Below, piece by piece: positions 52,206 to 60,234 of a stretch of 64,000 nt of DNA. The notes below the pieces were generated by a model. The model saw only the letters and a program-made list of their open reading frames with translations. It had not been told where the DNA came from and did no database searches. Both the position numbers and the translations under genes were made by a program. Every line of letters starts with the position of its first letter. Position 1 is the first letter of the stretch. The DNA is taken from NCBI RefSeq assembly GCF_036013955.1, contig NZ_CP107903.1, positions 5,828,001 through 5,892,000 of the forward strand, written 5' to 3'. The stretch comes from Streptomyces sp. NBC_00459. GTDB taxonomy: Bacteria > Actinomycetota > Actinomycetes > Streptomycetales > Streptomycetaceae.

Positions 52206-52922
52206 ATGCTGTTTACCGGTAAGGGCAAGCACCGCCGTCCGTCCAAGGCCACCCGGGTCGTCGCCATCGCCGGTGTCACCGGCGCCGCGGTCGCCGCTCC
52301 GCTTCTGGCGGCCGGCTCCGCCTCTGCCGCCACTTCCGCCGAGTGGGACACGGTCGCCCAGTGCGAGTCCGGCGGCAACTGGTCCATCAACACCGGCAAC
52401 GGCTACTACGGCGGCCTCCAGTTCTCCGCCTCGACCTGGGCCGCGTACGGCGGCTCGGCGTACGCCTCCACCGCCGACCAGGCCTCCAAGTCCCAGCAGA
52501 TCACCATCGCCGAGAAGGTCCTCGCGGGCCAGGGCAAGGGTGCCTGGCCGGTCTGCGGTGTGGGCCTGTCCAACGCCTCCTACGGCGGCGGCTCCAGCGA
52601 CAGCTCGTCCAGCGGTTCCAGCAGCTCGGGCAACTCCAGCAGCTCCAGCGGCTCCGGCGAGACCTCCACCCGCTCCACCGACAACCAGCAGGCCTCCCGT
52701 TCGCAGGAGCGGCCGGCCGCGAAGAAGACCGTCACCACCCCGACCGGCAAGAAGGTCAAGAAGGGCGACGGCGAGTACAAGGTCGTCAAGGGCGACAGCC
52801 TGAGCGCCATCGCCGAGGCGCACGACGTCAAGGGCGGCTGGCAGAAGCTCTTCCAGCTGAACAAGGACATCATCGACGACGCCGACTTCATCTTCCCGGG
52901 CCAGCAGCTGCACCTCAGCTGA
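52206..52922 (+). CDS. rpfA: resuscitation-promoting factor with LysM domain (RpfA-like)
   Basis: A secreted protein of 238 residues. The leader ends LLAAGSASAA, and the Rpf domain is TSAEWDTVAQCESGGNWSINTGNGYYGGLQFSASTWAAYGGSAYASTADQASKSQQITIAEKVLAGQGKGAWPVC, with the catalytic Glu in QCESGG. A Ser-rich linker leads to a complete LysM domain (GEYKVVKGDSLSAIAEAHDVKGGWQKLFQLNKDIIDDADFIFPGQQLHLS) that binds peptidoglycan. It acts as a lytic transglycosylase in the wall. Expression should be under the cyclic di-AMP riboswitch immediately upstream. It is followed by a canonical terminator. Confidence 0.94.
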   Translation: MLFTGKGKHRRPSKATRVVAIAGVTGAAVAAPLLAAGSASAATSAEWDTVAQCESGGNWSINTGNGYYGGLQFSASTWAAYGGSAYASTADQASKSQQITIAEKVLAGQGKGAWPVCGVGLSNASYGGGSSDSSSSGSSSSGNSSSSSGSGETSTRSTDNQQASRSQERPAAKKTVTTPTGKKVKKGDGEYKVVKGDSLSAIAEAHDVKGGWQKLFQLNKDIIDDADFIFPGQQLHLS

Positions 52923-53069
52923 CGCGGCTGTACCGCGGCTGACCCCGGTCACCGGCGGGCCGGAACCTCCCCCAGACCCCGGCCGGCTCGTAGGTGAACC
53001 ACAGGGCCCTCACATCCGTGCCTTCCATAGTGGAGGCCTCGCGAGGGCCACCCCCGTCCCCCACGGGCT

Positions 53070-53117
53070 CCCCGCTTCGGTGCGTCTTCCCCCGTACGCA
53101 CCGGAGCGGGGCTTTTT
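53070..53117 (+). terminator. rho-independent terminator with T-tract after rpfA
   Basis: CCCCGCTTCGGTGCGT (53070-53085) pairs with ACGCACCGGAGCGGGG (53096-53111), with one G-U wobble and a 10-base loop, and is followed by CTTTTT. It is the only hairpin in the window with a clear T-tract. It lies about 150 bases after the rpfA stop. Confidence 0.9.
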
Positions 53118-53134
53118 GTTCCCTGGGGGAACAA
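53116..53134. promoter_or_regulatory. perfect inverted repeat in the enolase promoter region
   Basis: TTGTTCCC (53116-53123) and GGGAACAA (53127-53134) are exact reverse complements with a TGG spacer, immediately after the T-tract of the rpfA terminator and 164 bases before the eno start. It looks like a protein-binding palindrome. The regulator is unknown. Confidence 0.45.
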
Positions 53135-53297
53135 TGTTTACCCTGGGTTCCGTTCATGTTCCGTCCATGGGGTGGTCGGACGGCTGGCCGATCCCCCGGA
53201 GCCGGTTAGGCTCATCATCGCGGAGCCGCCGCGGCCCCGTACCCGCGAGGCCCAGCAGCCCCGCGTACCCGCGTCACATCCCATGAAGGAGATGCTC

Positions 53298-54578
53298 GTG
53301 CCGTCCATCGACGTCGTCGTAGCCCGGGAAATCCTCGACTCGCGAGGCAACCCCACCGTCGAGGTCGAGGTCGGCCTCGATGACGGCAGCACCGGTCGTG
53401 CCGCCGTCCCGTCCGGCGCCTCCACCGGAGCCTTCGAGGCCATCGAACTGCGCGACGGTGACCCCAACCGCTACCTCGGCAAGGGTGTCGAGAAGGCCGT
53501 CCTCGCCGTCATCGAGCAGATCGGCCCGGAGCTCGTCGGCTACGACGCCACCGAGCAGCGCCTGATCGACCAGGCCATGTTCGACCTGGACGCCACCGAC
53601 AACAAGGGCTCCCTCGGCGCCAACGCCATCCTCGGCGTCTCCCTCGCCGTCGCCCACGCCGCCTCCGAGGCCAGCGACCTGCCCCTCTTCCGCTACCTCG
53701 GCGGCCCGAACGCGCACCTGCTGCCCGTTCCGATGATGAACATCCTCAACGGTGGCTCCCACGCGGACTCCAACGTCGACATCCAGGAGTTCATGATCGC
53801 CCCGATCGGCGCGGAGTCCTTCTCCGAGGCGCTGCGCTGGGGCGCGGAGATCTACCACACCCTCAAGAAGGTGCTGAAGACCAAGGGCCTGTCCACCGGT
53901 CTCGGCGACGAGGGCGGCTTCGCCCCGAACCTGGAGTCCAACCGCGCCGCCCTCGACCTCATCATCGAGGCCATCAAGCAGGCCGGTTACGTCCCCGGTG
54001 AGCAGATCGGGCTCGCGCTCGACGTCGCCGCGTCCGAGTTCTACAAGGACGGCAAGTACGAGTTCGAGGGCAAGTCCCGCACGGCCGCCGAGATGACCGA
54101 GTACTACGAGGAGCTCGTCTCCGCGTACCCGCTCATCTCCATCGAGGACCCGCTGTACGAGGACGACTGGGCCGGCTGGAAGACCATCACCGACAAGCTG
54201 GGCGACAAGGTCCAGATCGTCGGCGACGACCTCTTCGTCACCAACCCGGAGCGCCTCGCCCGTGGCATCGAGGAGGGCTCGGCCAACGCCCTGCTCGTCA
54301 AGGTCAACCAGATCGGCTCGCTGACCGAGACCCTGGACGCCGTCGAGCTGGCCCAGCGCAACGGCTTCAAGTGCATGATGTCCCACCGCTCCGGCGAGAC
54401 CGAGGACGTCACCATCGCCGACCTCGCCGTCGCCGTGAACTGCGGCCAGATCAAGACCGGCGCCCCGGCCCGCTCGGACCGCGTCGCCAAGTACAACCAG
54501 CTGCTGCGCATCGAGGAGATCCTCGACGACGCCGCTGTGTACGCCGGTCGCAGCGCCTTCCCGCGCTTCAAGGGCTGA
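53298..54578 (+). CDS. eno: enolase (phosphopyruvate hydratase)
   Basis: A protein of 426 residues, the usual Streptomyces length, converting 2-phosphoglycerate to phosphoenolpyruvate. Signatures: AREILDSRGNPTVEVEVGLDDG, PSGASTGAFEAIELRDGD, the metal and catalytic segments GDEGGFAPNLES, LALDVAASEFY, SIEDPLYEDDWAGW and GDDLFVTNPERL, and ALLVKVNQIGSLTETLDAVELAQRNGFKCMMSHRSGETEDVTIADLAVA. GTG 53298 has AAGGAG at six bases; an ATG 15 bases earlier is in frame but lies on the Shine-Dalgarno itself. A hairpin follows, then divIC. Confidence 0.98.
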   Translation: MPSIDVVVAREILDSRGNPTVEVEVGLDDGSTGRAAVPSGASTGAFEAIELRDGDPNRYLGKGVEKAVLAVIEQIGPELVGYDATEQRLIDQAMFDLDATDNKGSLGANAILGVSLAVAHAASEASDLPLFRYLGGPNAHLLPVPMMNILNGGSHADSNVDIQEFMIAPIGAESFSEALRWGAEIYHTLKKVLKTKGLSTGLGDEGGFAPNLESNRAALDLIIEAIKQAGYVPGEQIGLALDVAASEFYKDGKYEFEGKSRTAAEMTEYYEELVSAYPLISIEDPLYEDDWAGWKTITDKLGDKVQIVGDDLFVTNPERLARGIEEGSANALLVKVNQIGSLTETLDAVELAQRNGFKCMMSHRSGETEDVTIADLAVAVNCGQIKTGAPARSDRVAKYNQLLRIEEILDDAAVYAGRSAFPRFKG

Positions 54579-54609
54579 CCCAACCAGGGTCAAGGCATAG
54601 CCAGTCGTA

Positions 54610-54654
54610 CGTACGTCCCCGTATCCGGTCCCGTACCGTGTGCGGGGACGTACG
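54610..54654 (+). terminator. 12-bp hairpin between eno and divIC
   Basis: CGTACGTCCCCG (54610-54621) pairs exactly with CGGGGACGTACG (54643-54654) around a 21-base loop. It begins 31 bases after the eno stop and ends 25 bases before the next start, so it either terminates eno or attenuates transcription into divIC. Confidence 0.7.
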
Positions 54655-54679
54655 CGTGTGTGAAGGGGAGGCGGGGAAC

Positions 54680-55156
54680 ATGGCCGTGAAGGACCGGGAC
54701 CGGTTCTCCACCGCGACCAGGATCAAGCTGCTCGGCGAGCAGACGGCGGCCCGCGTCTACCGTTCCCAGACCAAGCGGCAGGCCCGCCGCTCCCGTCTGA
54801 CCGGCCGGGCGGCGCTGCTCGCCCTGGTCCTGTGCACGTTGATCGTGGCCCTTGCCTACCCGATAAGGCAGTACGTCTCCCAGCGCGCCGACATCGCCGA
54901 GATGGAACGCGAACGCGACCAGGCCAGCCGGCGGGTCGAGCAGCTCCGCGACCTGAAGGCACGCTGGCAGGACGACGCGTACGCGGAGCAGCAGATCCGG
55001 CAGCGGCTGCACTATGTGATGCCGGGCGAGACCGGGTACATCGTGATCGATCCCGACGCGGCGAAGCAGTCGCGCGCAGACCTCGGCGCGGCCGACCGCC
55101 CCTGGTACGCGAACGTCTGGGACGGCGTGGACAAGGCCGACGCCGCCGACCAGTGA
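54680..55156 (+). CDS. divIC: septum formation initiator, DivIC/FtsB family
   Basis: A protein of 158 residues with a basic cytoplasmic N terminus (TATRIKLLGEQTAARVYRSQTKRQARRSRLTGR), one transmembrane helix (AALLALVLCTLIVALAYPIRQYV) and an extracytoplasmic coiled coil (RADIAEMERERDQASRRVEQLRDLKARWQDDAYAEQQIRQRLHYVMPGETGYIVID). The layout and the final ARQRLHYVMPGE-type motif match DivIC/FtsB, which links FtsL and FtsQ/DivIB in the divisome. It is the first gene of a run with the DUF501 and ppx genes. Confidence 0.92.
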   Translation: MAVKDRDRFSTATRIKLLGEQTAARVYRSQTKRQARRSRLTGRAALLALVLCTLIVALAYPIRQYVSQRADIAEMERERDQASRRVEQLRDLKARWQDDAYAEQQIRQRLHYVMPGETGYIVIDPDAAKQSRADLGAADRPWYANVWDGVDKADAADQ

Positions 55157-55181
55157 AGTGAACGGAACAGAGAAGACAGGT

Positions 55182-55814
55182 ATGGACACGCCCCCGCCTC
55201 CCACCCCGCGCACCGAGCCGACCGACGCGGACGTCGAGGCCTTCCAGCAGCAGCTGGGCCGCCCGCCGCGCGGGCTGCGCGCCATCGCACACCGCTGTCC
55301 CTGCGGCCAGCCGGACGTCGTGGAGACGGCTCCGCGGCTGCCGGACGGCACGCCCTTCCCCACGACGTACTACCTGACGTGCCCGCGCGCCGCCTCGGCG
55401 ATCGGCACGCTGGAGGCGAACGGCGTGATGAAGGAGATGACGGAACGCCTGGCGACGGACCCGGAACTGGCCGCCGCCTACCGGGCCGCGCACGACGACT
55501 ACATCGCCCGCCGTGACGCGATCGAGGTCCTGGAGGGCTTCCCGAGCGCGGGCGGCATGCCGGACCGCGTGAAGTGCCTGCACGTCCTCGTGGGCCACTC
55601 GCTGGCCGCCGGCCCCGGGGTGAACCCGCTGGGCGACGAGGCGATCGCGATGCTGCCCGAGTGGTGGGCGAAGGGACCCTGCGTGATGCGCTCGACCCCT
55701 CCGGAGGGGGAGGGCTGGGTGGTGCACGAGAACGGGTCCGGCCACTTCGCGTTCAAGCCGACGGACCCGACGGACTCCCCGGACCCGGTGCAGTCAGGGA
55801 AGAGCGACAAGTGA
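55182..55814 (+). CDS. DUF501-family protein
   Basis: A protein of 210 residues. The core is VEAFQQQLGRPPRGLRAIAHRCPCGQPDVVETAPRLPDGTPFPTTYYLTCPRAASAIGTLEANGVMKEMTERL, with C-P-C-G and T-C-P cysteines that could bind a metal, then VKCLHVLVGHSLAAGPGVNPLGDEAIAML. DUF501 proteins sit between divIC and ppx in most actinomycetes; their function is unknown. ATG 55182 is used; GTG 55158 is in frame, but neither has a strong ribosome binding site. The stop overlaps the GTG of the ppx gene. Confidence 0.85.
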   Translation: MDTPPPPTPRTEPTDADVEAFQQQLGRPPRGLRAIAHRCPCGQPDVVETAPRLPDGTPFPTTYYLTCPRAASAIGTLEANGVMKEMTERLATDPELAAAYRAAHDDYIARRDAIEVLEGFPSAGGMPDRVKCLHVLVGHSLAAGPGVNPLGDEAIAMLPEWWAKGPCVMRSTPPEGEGWVVHENGSGHFAFKPTDPTDSPDPVQSGKSDK

Positions 55815-56752
55815 CCCGCGTCGCCGCCGTCGACTGCGGTACGAACTCGATCCGCCTCCTCGTCGCCGACGCCGACCCGGACACCGGTGAACTCGTCGAC
55901 CTGGACCGGCGGATGACCATCGTCCGGCTCGGCCAGGGCGTCGACCGTACGGGGCGGCTGGCCCCCGAGGCGCTGGAGCGGACCTTCGCGGCCTGCCGGG
56001 AGTACGCCGCGGTCATCAAGGAGCACGGCGCGGAGCGGCTGCGGTTCGTCGCGACGTCCGCCTCCCGGGACGCGGAGAACCGGGACGAGTTCGTCCGGGG
56101 CGTGCTGGACATCCTGGGTGTCGAGCCCGAGGTCATCTCGGGCGAGCAGGAGGCCGAGTTCTCCTTCACCGGCGCCACCAGGGAACTGACGGGGCGCGCC
56201 GACCTCGCCAAGCCCTACCTGGTCGTGGACATCGGCGGCGGCTCGACCGAGTTCGTCGTCGGGGACGACCAGGTGCGCGGGGCACGCTCCGTGGACATCG
56301 GGTGCGTACGGATGACGGAGCGGCACCTGGTGCGGGACGGCGCGGTCACCGATCCGCCCGCCGAGGAGCAGATCGCGGCGATCCGCTCGGACATCGAGGC
56401 GGCCCTGGACCTGGCGGCGGAGACGGTCCCGCTGAGCGAGGCGCGCACGCTGGTGGGGCTCGCGGGGTCGGTCACCACGGTGTCGGCGATCGCGCAGAAC
56501 CTGTCCGCGTACGACCCCGAGGCCATCCACCATTCCCGGGTCTCCTACGACCGCGTCCGTGAGATCACCGAGACCCTTCTCCGGTCCACCCATGCCGAGC
56601 GTGCGGCGATTCCCTCCATGCACTCGGGGCGCGTCGACGTGATCGGTGCGGGGGCGCTCGTACTGCTCTCGATCATGGAGCGGATCGGGGCGTCGGAGGT
56701 CGTGGTGAGCGAGCACGACATCCTCGACGGGATCGCGTGGTCGGTCGCGTGA
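55811..56752 (+). CDS. exopolyphosphatase / guanosine pentaphosphate phosphohydrolase (Ppx/GppA)
   Basis: A protein of 313 residues with the sugar-kinase/actin-fold landmarks: VAAVDCGTNSIRLLVADAD (phosphate 1), RFVATSASRDAENRDEFV, VEPEVISGEQEAEFSFTGAT, YLVVDIGGGSTEFVVGDD (phosphate 2) and LVGLAGSVTTVSAIAQNL. It is the short form lacking the HD-like C-terminal domain of the E. coli enzymes, as is usual for actinomycetes. It would degrade polyphosphate and/or pppGpp. The GTG start overlaps the DUF501 stop. I leave the symbol blank because Ppx and GppA cannot be told apart here. Confidence 0.92.
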   Translation: MTRVAAVDCGTNSIRLLVADADPDTGELVDLDRRMTIVRLGQGVDRTGRLAPEALERTFAACREYAAVIKEHGAERLRFVATSASRDAENRDEFVRGVLDILGVEPEVISGEQEAEFSFTGATRELTGRADLAKPYLVVDIGGGSTEFVVGDDQVRGARSVDIGCVRMTERHLVRDGAVTDPPAEEQIAAIRSDIEAALDLAAETVPLSEARTLVGLAGSVTTVSAIAQNLSAYDPEAIHHSRVSYDRVREITETLLRSTHAERAAIPSMHSGRVDVIGAGALVLLSIMERIGASEVVVSEHDILDGIAWSVA

Positions 56753-56836
56753 CCCTCGGCTGAGCAGGTCGGACAACGTATGAGCGCACCTGGGGGGCTG
56801 TTTGCGGCCCCCTGGTGACGCCCCCTCGGGAAACTT

Positions 56837-56852
56837 CGTGAAGTTCTTCACA
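56837..56852. promoter_or_regulatory. Rex-like operator upstream of the NADH dehydrogenase gene
   Basis: CGTGAAGTTCTTCACA fits the Streptomyces Rex operator TGTGAAC-N3-TTCACA at nearly all constrained positions, with T to C at the first base and C to G at the seventh. It lies 85 bases after the ppx stop and 310 bases before ndh. Rex senses the NADH/NAD+ ratio and represses respiratory genes at low NADH, so a site before an NADH dehydrogenase gene makes sense. A TTGACA at 57018-57023 may be a -35 box. The rest of the roughly 410-base gap contains no gene that I can see. Confidence 0.6.
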
Positions 56853-57161
56853 AGGAATTCGGTCCTGTTGGGCGACGAACGTGGTCCGGAGGGCCCTTTC
56901 GGGGGCTCACCTGGGGTGGGAGCGTGCTCGGGGGAGCGTTTCGGCGCTGTTTCCCGGGGGTGTGGCCGAGGGCTGGTCCAGTCGCTCCGGCGACCCGGAA
57001 GAGCAGTTCACGCGGCATTGACATCGGGGCGTACCGCCCGCTGGTACCCCTCGCATGGCATGGCCTGGACCATGCGGGGCGCGCAGTGTAGCAGAGGGTC
57101 CGCATAAGCTTGTGAAGGGGCGCACGAGCGACCCCCCTGGAGCGGGTGGATACTCGATGGC

Positions 57162-58562
57162 ATGAGCACCACGGAGCGTCCCAGGATCCTCGTAGTAGGC
57201 GGTGGGTACGTAGGCCTGTACGCAGCTCGGCGCATCCTCAAGAAGATGCGCTACGGCGAGGCGACCGTCACGGTCGTCGACCCCCGGTCGTACATGACCT
57301 ACCAGCCCTTCCTCCCCGAAACCGCCGCCGGCAGCATTTCGCCGCGCCACGTCGTCGTACCGCTGCGACGTGTGCTGCCCAAGGCGGAAGTTCTGACCGG
57401 TCGGGTCACCACCATCGACCAGGACCGCAAGGTCGCGACGATCGCCCCCCTCGTGGGTGAGGCGTACGAGCTGCCTTTCGACTACCTCGTCATCGCCATG
57501 GGCGCGGTCTCCCGCACCTTCCCGATCCCCGGCCTCGCCGAACAGGGCATCGGTATGAAGGGCATCGAGGAGGCCATCGGCCTGCGGAACCACGTCCTTG
57601 AGCAGCTGGACAAGGCCGACTCCACGACCGACGAGGAGATCCGCCGCAAGGCGCTCACCTTCGTCTTCGTCGGCGGGGGCTTCGCGGGTGCGGAGACCAT
57701 CGGCGAGGTCGAGGACATGGCGCGCGACGCCGCGAAGTACTACACCAGCGTGTCCCGCGAGGACATGCGGTTCATTCTCGTCGACGCCGCCGACAAGATC
57801 CTTCCCGAGGTCGGCCCGAAGCTGGGCCAGTACGGCAAGGAGCACCTGGAGAGCCGCGGGGTCGAGATCTACCTCTCGACGTCGATGGACTCCTGTGTCG
57901 ACGGCCATGTGGTCCTGAAGAACGGCCTCGAGGTCGACTCCAACACCATCGTGTGGACCGCGGGCGTCAAGCCCAACCCGGTCCTGTCGCGGTTCGGCCT
58001 GCCGCTGGGTCCGCGCGGTCACGTGGACGCGCAGCCGACGCTCCAGGTCACGGGTACGGACTACATCTGGGCCGCGGGCGACAACGCCCAGGTGCCGGAC
58101 GTGGCCGCCCGCAAGGCCGGCGTGGAGAACGCCTGGTGCCCGCCGAACGCGCAGCACGCGCTGCGGCAGGCGAAGGTGCTCGGCGACAACGTGGTCTCCG
58201 GTATGCGGGGCTTCCCGCAGAAGGAGTACGCGCACTCCAACAAGGGCGCCGTCGCGGGTCTCGGCCTGCACAAGGGCGTCGCGATGATCGTCATGGGCAA
58301 GCTCAAGATCACGCTCAAGGGCCGGCTGGCGTGGTACATGCACCGCGGCTACCACGGTCTGGCGATGCCGACGTGGAACCGGAAGATCCGGGTGTTCGCG
58401 GACTGGACGCTGGCGATGTTCCTGAAGCGTGAGGTTGTGGCGCTGGGAGCGCTGGAGACTCCTCGTGAGGAGTTCTACGAGGCCGCGAAGCCGGCACCGG
58501 TCGCTGCCGCGAAGAAGGCCGTGGAGAAGACCGAGGAGAAGACAGAGGCCAAGGCCTCCTGA
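57162..58562 (+). CDS. ndh: type II NADH:quinone oxidoreductase
   Basis: A protein of 466 residues. The first Rossmann motif RILVVGGGYVGLYAARRILKKM binds FAD, and the second, ALTFVFVGGGFAGAETIGEVEDM, binds NADH. YMTYQPFLPETAAGSISPRHVVVPLRR is the NDH-2 family segment, TIVWTAGVKPNP and YIWAAGDNAQVPDVAARKAGVENAWCPPNAQHALRQAKVLGDNV carry the remaining FAD site. The C-terminal part (LAWYMHRGYHGLAMPTWNRKIRVFADWTLAMFLKREVVALG) is the membrane-associating region, followed by an Ala/Lys/Glu tail. It feeds electrons from NADH to menaquinone without pumping protons. Confidence 0.93.
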   Translation: MSTTERPRILVVGGGYVGLYAARRILKKMRYGEATVTVVDPRSYMTYQPFLPETAAGSISPRHVVVPLRRVLPKAEVLTGRVTTIDQDRKVATIAPLVGEAYELPFDYLVIAMGAVSRTFPIPGLAEQGIGMKGIEEAIGLRNHVLEQLDKADSTTDEEIRRKALTFVFVGGGFAGAETIGEVEDMARDAAKYYTSVSREDMRFILVDAADKILPEVGPKLGQYGKEHLESRGVEIYLSTSMDSCVDGHVVLKNGLEVDSNTIVWTAGVKPNPVLSRFGLPLGPRGHVDAQPTLQVTGTDYIWAAGDNAQVPDVAARKAGVENAWCPPNAQHALRQAKVLGDNVVSGMRGFPQKEYAHSNKGAVAGLGLHKGVAMIVMGKLKITLKGRLAWYMHRGYHGLAMPTWNRKIRVFADWTLAMFLKREVVALGALETPREEFYEAAKPAPVAAAKKAVEKTEEKTEAKAS

Positions 58563-58596
58563 CCTCCCCCCTTTGACCTCCGGTCACTGGAACACC

Positions 58597-58642
58597 CCTG
58601 AAGGGGCCGCTCGCCATCCGTGGTGCGAGGGGCCCCTTCAGG
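58597..58642 (+). terminator. hairpin after ndh
   Basis: CCTGAAGGGGCC (58597-58608) pairs with GGCCCCTTCAGG (58631-58642), and the inner CTCGC/GCGAG bases extend the stem past one unpaired position. It begins 35 bases after the ndh stop. Confidence 0.8.
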
Positions 58643-58656
58643 CGTTTGTTCGCGAT

Positions 58657-58720
58657 CTGCGCCCCCGGACCCCCGCTTGGGCCCTGAACGGGCCTCGACC
58701 TCGAACGCCGGACGGGCTGG
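58657..58720. repeat. dispersed intergenic repeat, copy 2
   Basis: This matches the element at 39241-39310, sharing CCCCCGCTT(C), the GCCCTGAACGGGCCT hairpin, and ACGCCGGACGGGCTGG. It lies between the ndh terminator and the methyltransferase gene. Two copies in 64 kb fit the frequent dispersal of this element in Streptomyces. Confidence 0.65.
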
Positions 58721-58828
58721 GGATGCTTTTGCCCAGTTGTGATCAGCGTGGGGGACTGCGCGTCCGGGGCGTTGGTGTTTTCGTGGGTGTTGGACATTCC
58801 CGGTGATGTCGTCACGGAGGTGTGCGTC

Positions 58829-60163
58829 ATGCCCGAAGCCGCGCCGCGGCTCCAGAGCTTCGCCGAACAGTTGCTGGGGGCCCCGCTCCCGATGCGTATC
58901 CGCGCCTGGGACGGTTCGGAGGCCGGGCCGCCCGGCGCTCCCGCACTGGTCGTCCGCAATCGCCGCGCCCTGCGCCGGCTGCTGTGGAAACCCGGCGAAC
59001 TGGGGCTCGCCCGGGCCTGGGTCGCCGGTGACCTGGACATCGAGGGGGACTTCTACGCCGCCCTCGATCACCTGTCCGGGTTGGTCTGGGACCGCGGGGA
59101 GGACGCCCGGACTCTCACCGAGGCCCTGCGCGAACCCGGGGTGCGGGCCGCGGTGCGCGGGCTCGTGAAGACGGCCGGGCTTCCCCTGCCGCCCGCACCG
59201 CCCCGTGAGGAGGTTCCGCGGCGCCGCCGGCGGATCCACACCAGGCGCACCGACAAACGCGCCGTCAGCCACCACTACGACGTGGGCAACGACTTCTACG
59301 AGGTCGTCCTCGGCCCGTCCATGGTGTACTCCTGCGCCTACTGGGAAGCCCCCGGCGGAATCCCGGGCGGAACCTCCGGCGAGCTCCCCGGCGGTGCCAC
59401 CGGCCTCGAAGACGCCCAGCGCGACAAGCTCGAACTCGTCTGCCGCAAGCTCGCCCTGATGCCGGGCCTGCGCCTCCTCGACGTCGGCTGCGGCTGGGGC
59501 TCCCTCGCCATCCACGCCGCCCGCGAGCACGGCGTACAGGTCGTCGGCGTCACCCTCTCGCAGGAACAGGCCGCGTACGCCCGTAAGCGCGTCGCGGAGG
59601 AAGGGCTCGCCGACCGGGTCGAGATCCGGGTGCAGGACTACCGGGACGTCACCGACGAGCCCTTCGACGCCGTCTCCTCCGTGGGGATGGCCGAGCATGT
59701 GGGAAGCGAGCAGTACCTGACGTACGCGCGTGATCTGTACGCCCTGCTCAAGCCTGGCGGCCGGCTGCTCAACCACCAGATCGCCCGCCCGCCGCGGAAC
59801 GACGAGGACGCCTACAGCCTCGACGGGTTCATCGACGCCTACGTCTTCCCGGACGGCGAACTCGCGCCCGTCGGCACCACCGTCACCCAGCTCGAACGGG
59901 CCGGGTTCGAGGTGCGTGACGTCGAGTCGATCCGGGAGCACTACGCGCTGACCCTGCGCCGGTGGGTCACCAATCTGGAGGCCGACTGGGGGCGGGCCCA
60001 GCAGCTCACCAGCCCGGGGCGCGCCCGCGTCTGGCGGCTGTACATGGCGGCCTCCGCCCTCGCCTTCGAACACAACCGGCTCGGCGTCAACCAGGTCCTC
60101 GCCGTGCGGACCACAGGGTCCGGTGAATCCGGGATGCCCTTGCGGGCCCGTACCTGGAACTGA
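58829..60163 (+). CDS. cyclopropane-fatty-acyl-phospholipid synthase family methyltransferase
   Basis: A protein of 444 residues. The N-terminal half (LVVRNRRALRRLLWKPGELGLARAWVAGDLDIEGDFYAALDHL) is the CFA-synthase lipid-binding region. The catalytic part has VSHHYDVGNDFYEVVLGPSMVYSCAYWE, LVCRKLALMPGLRLLDVGCGWGSLAIHAA (SAM motif I), GVTLSQEQAAYARKRVAEEGL, VQDYRDVTDEPFDAVSSVGMAEHVG and the final YMAASALAFEHNRLGVNQVLAV. These match CFA and mycolic-acid-type cyclopropanating or methylating enzymes that act on unsaturated membrane phospholipid chains. ATG 58829 has GGAGG at eight bases; upstream in-frame codons belong to the repeat region. Confidence 0.93.
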   Translation: MPEAAPRLQSFAEQLLGAPLPMRIRAWDGSEAGPPGAPALVVRNRRALRRLLWKPGELGLARAWVAGDLDIEGDFYAALDHLSGLVWDRGEDARTLTEALREPGVRAAVRGLVKTAGLPLPPAPPREEVPRRRRRIHTRRTDKRAVSHHYDVGNDFYEVVLGPSMVYSCAYWEAPGGIPGGTSGELPGGATGLEDAQRDKLELVCRKLALMPGLRLLDVGCGWGSLAIHAAREHGVQVVGVTLSQEQAAYARKRVAEEGLADRVEIRVQDYRDVTDEPFDAVSSVGMAEHVGSEQYLTYARDLYALLKPGGRLLNHQIARPPRNDEDAYSLDGFIDAYVFPDGELAPVGTTVTQLERAGFEVRDVESIREHYALTLRRWVTNLEADWGRAQQLTSPGRARVWRLYMAASALAFEHNRLGVNQVLAVRTTGSGESGMPLRARTWN

Positions 60164-60171
60164 CGTCAAAA

Positions 60172-60219
60172 GGAGGGGAGTTGGATCCGCCGTTTCAGCG
60201 GCGGGGCCGACTCCCCTCC
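60172..60219. terminator. nested hairpin between convergent genes
   Basis: GGAGGGGAGT (60172-60181) pairs with ACTCCCCTCC (60210-60219), enclosing a second hairpin CCGCCG/CGGCGG (60187-60192, 60199-60204). It lies nine bases after the methyltransferase stop and 16 bases beyond the end of the opposing permease gene, so it can serve both strands. Confidence 0.85.
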
Positions 60220-60234
60220 CTCGCGGGGCCGTGT

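Noticed and set aside
56955..57000. tRNA-like segment beginning GTGGCCGAGGGCTGG
   Set aside because: Only the D-arm-like start is present; no anticodon arm, T arm or matching acceptor strand follows.
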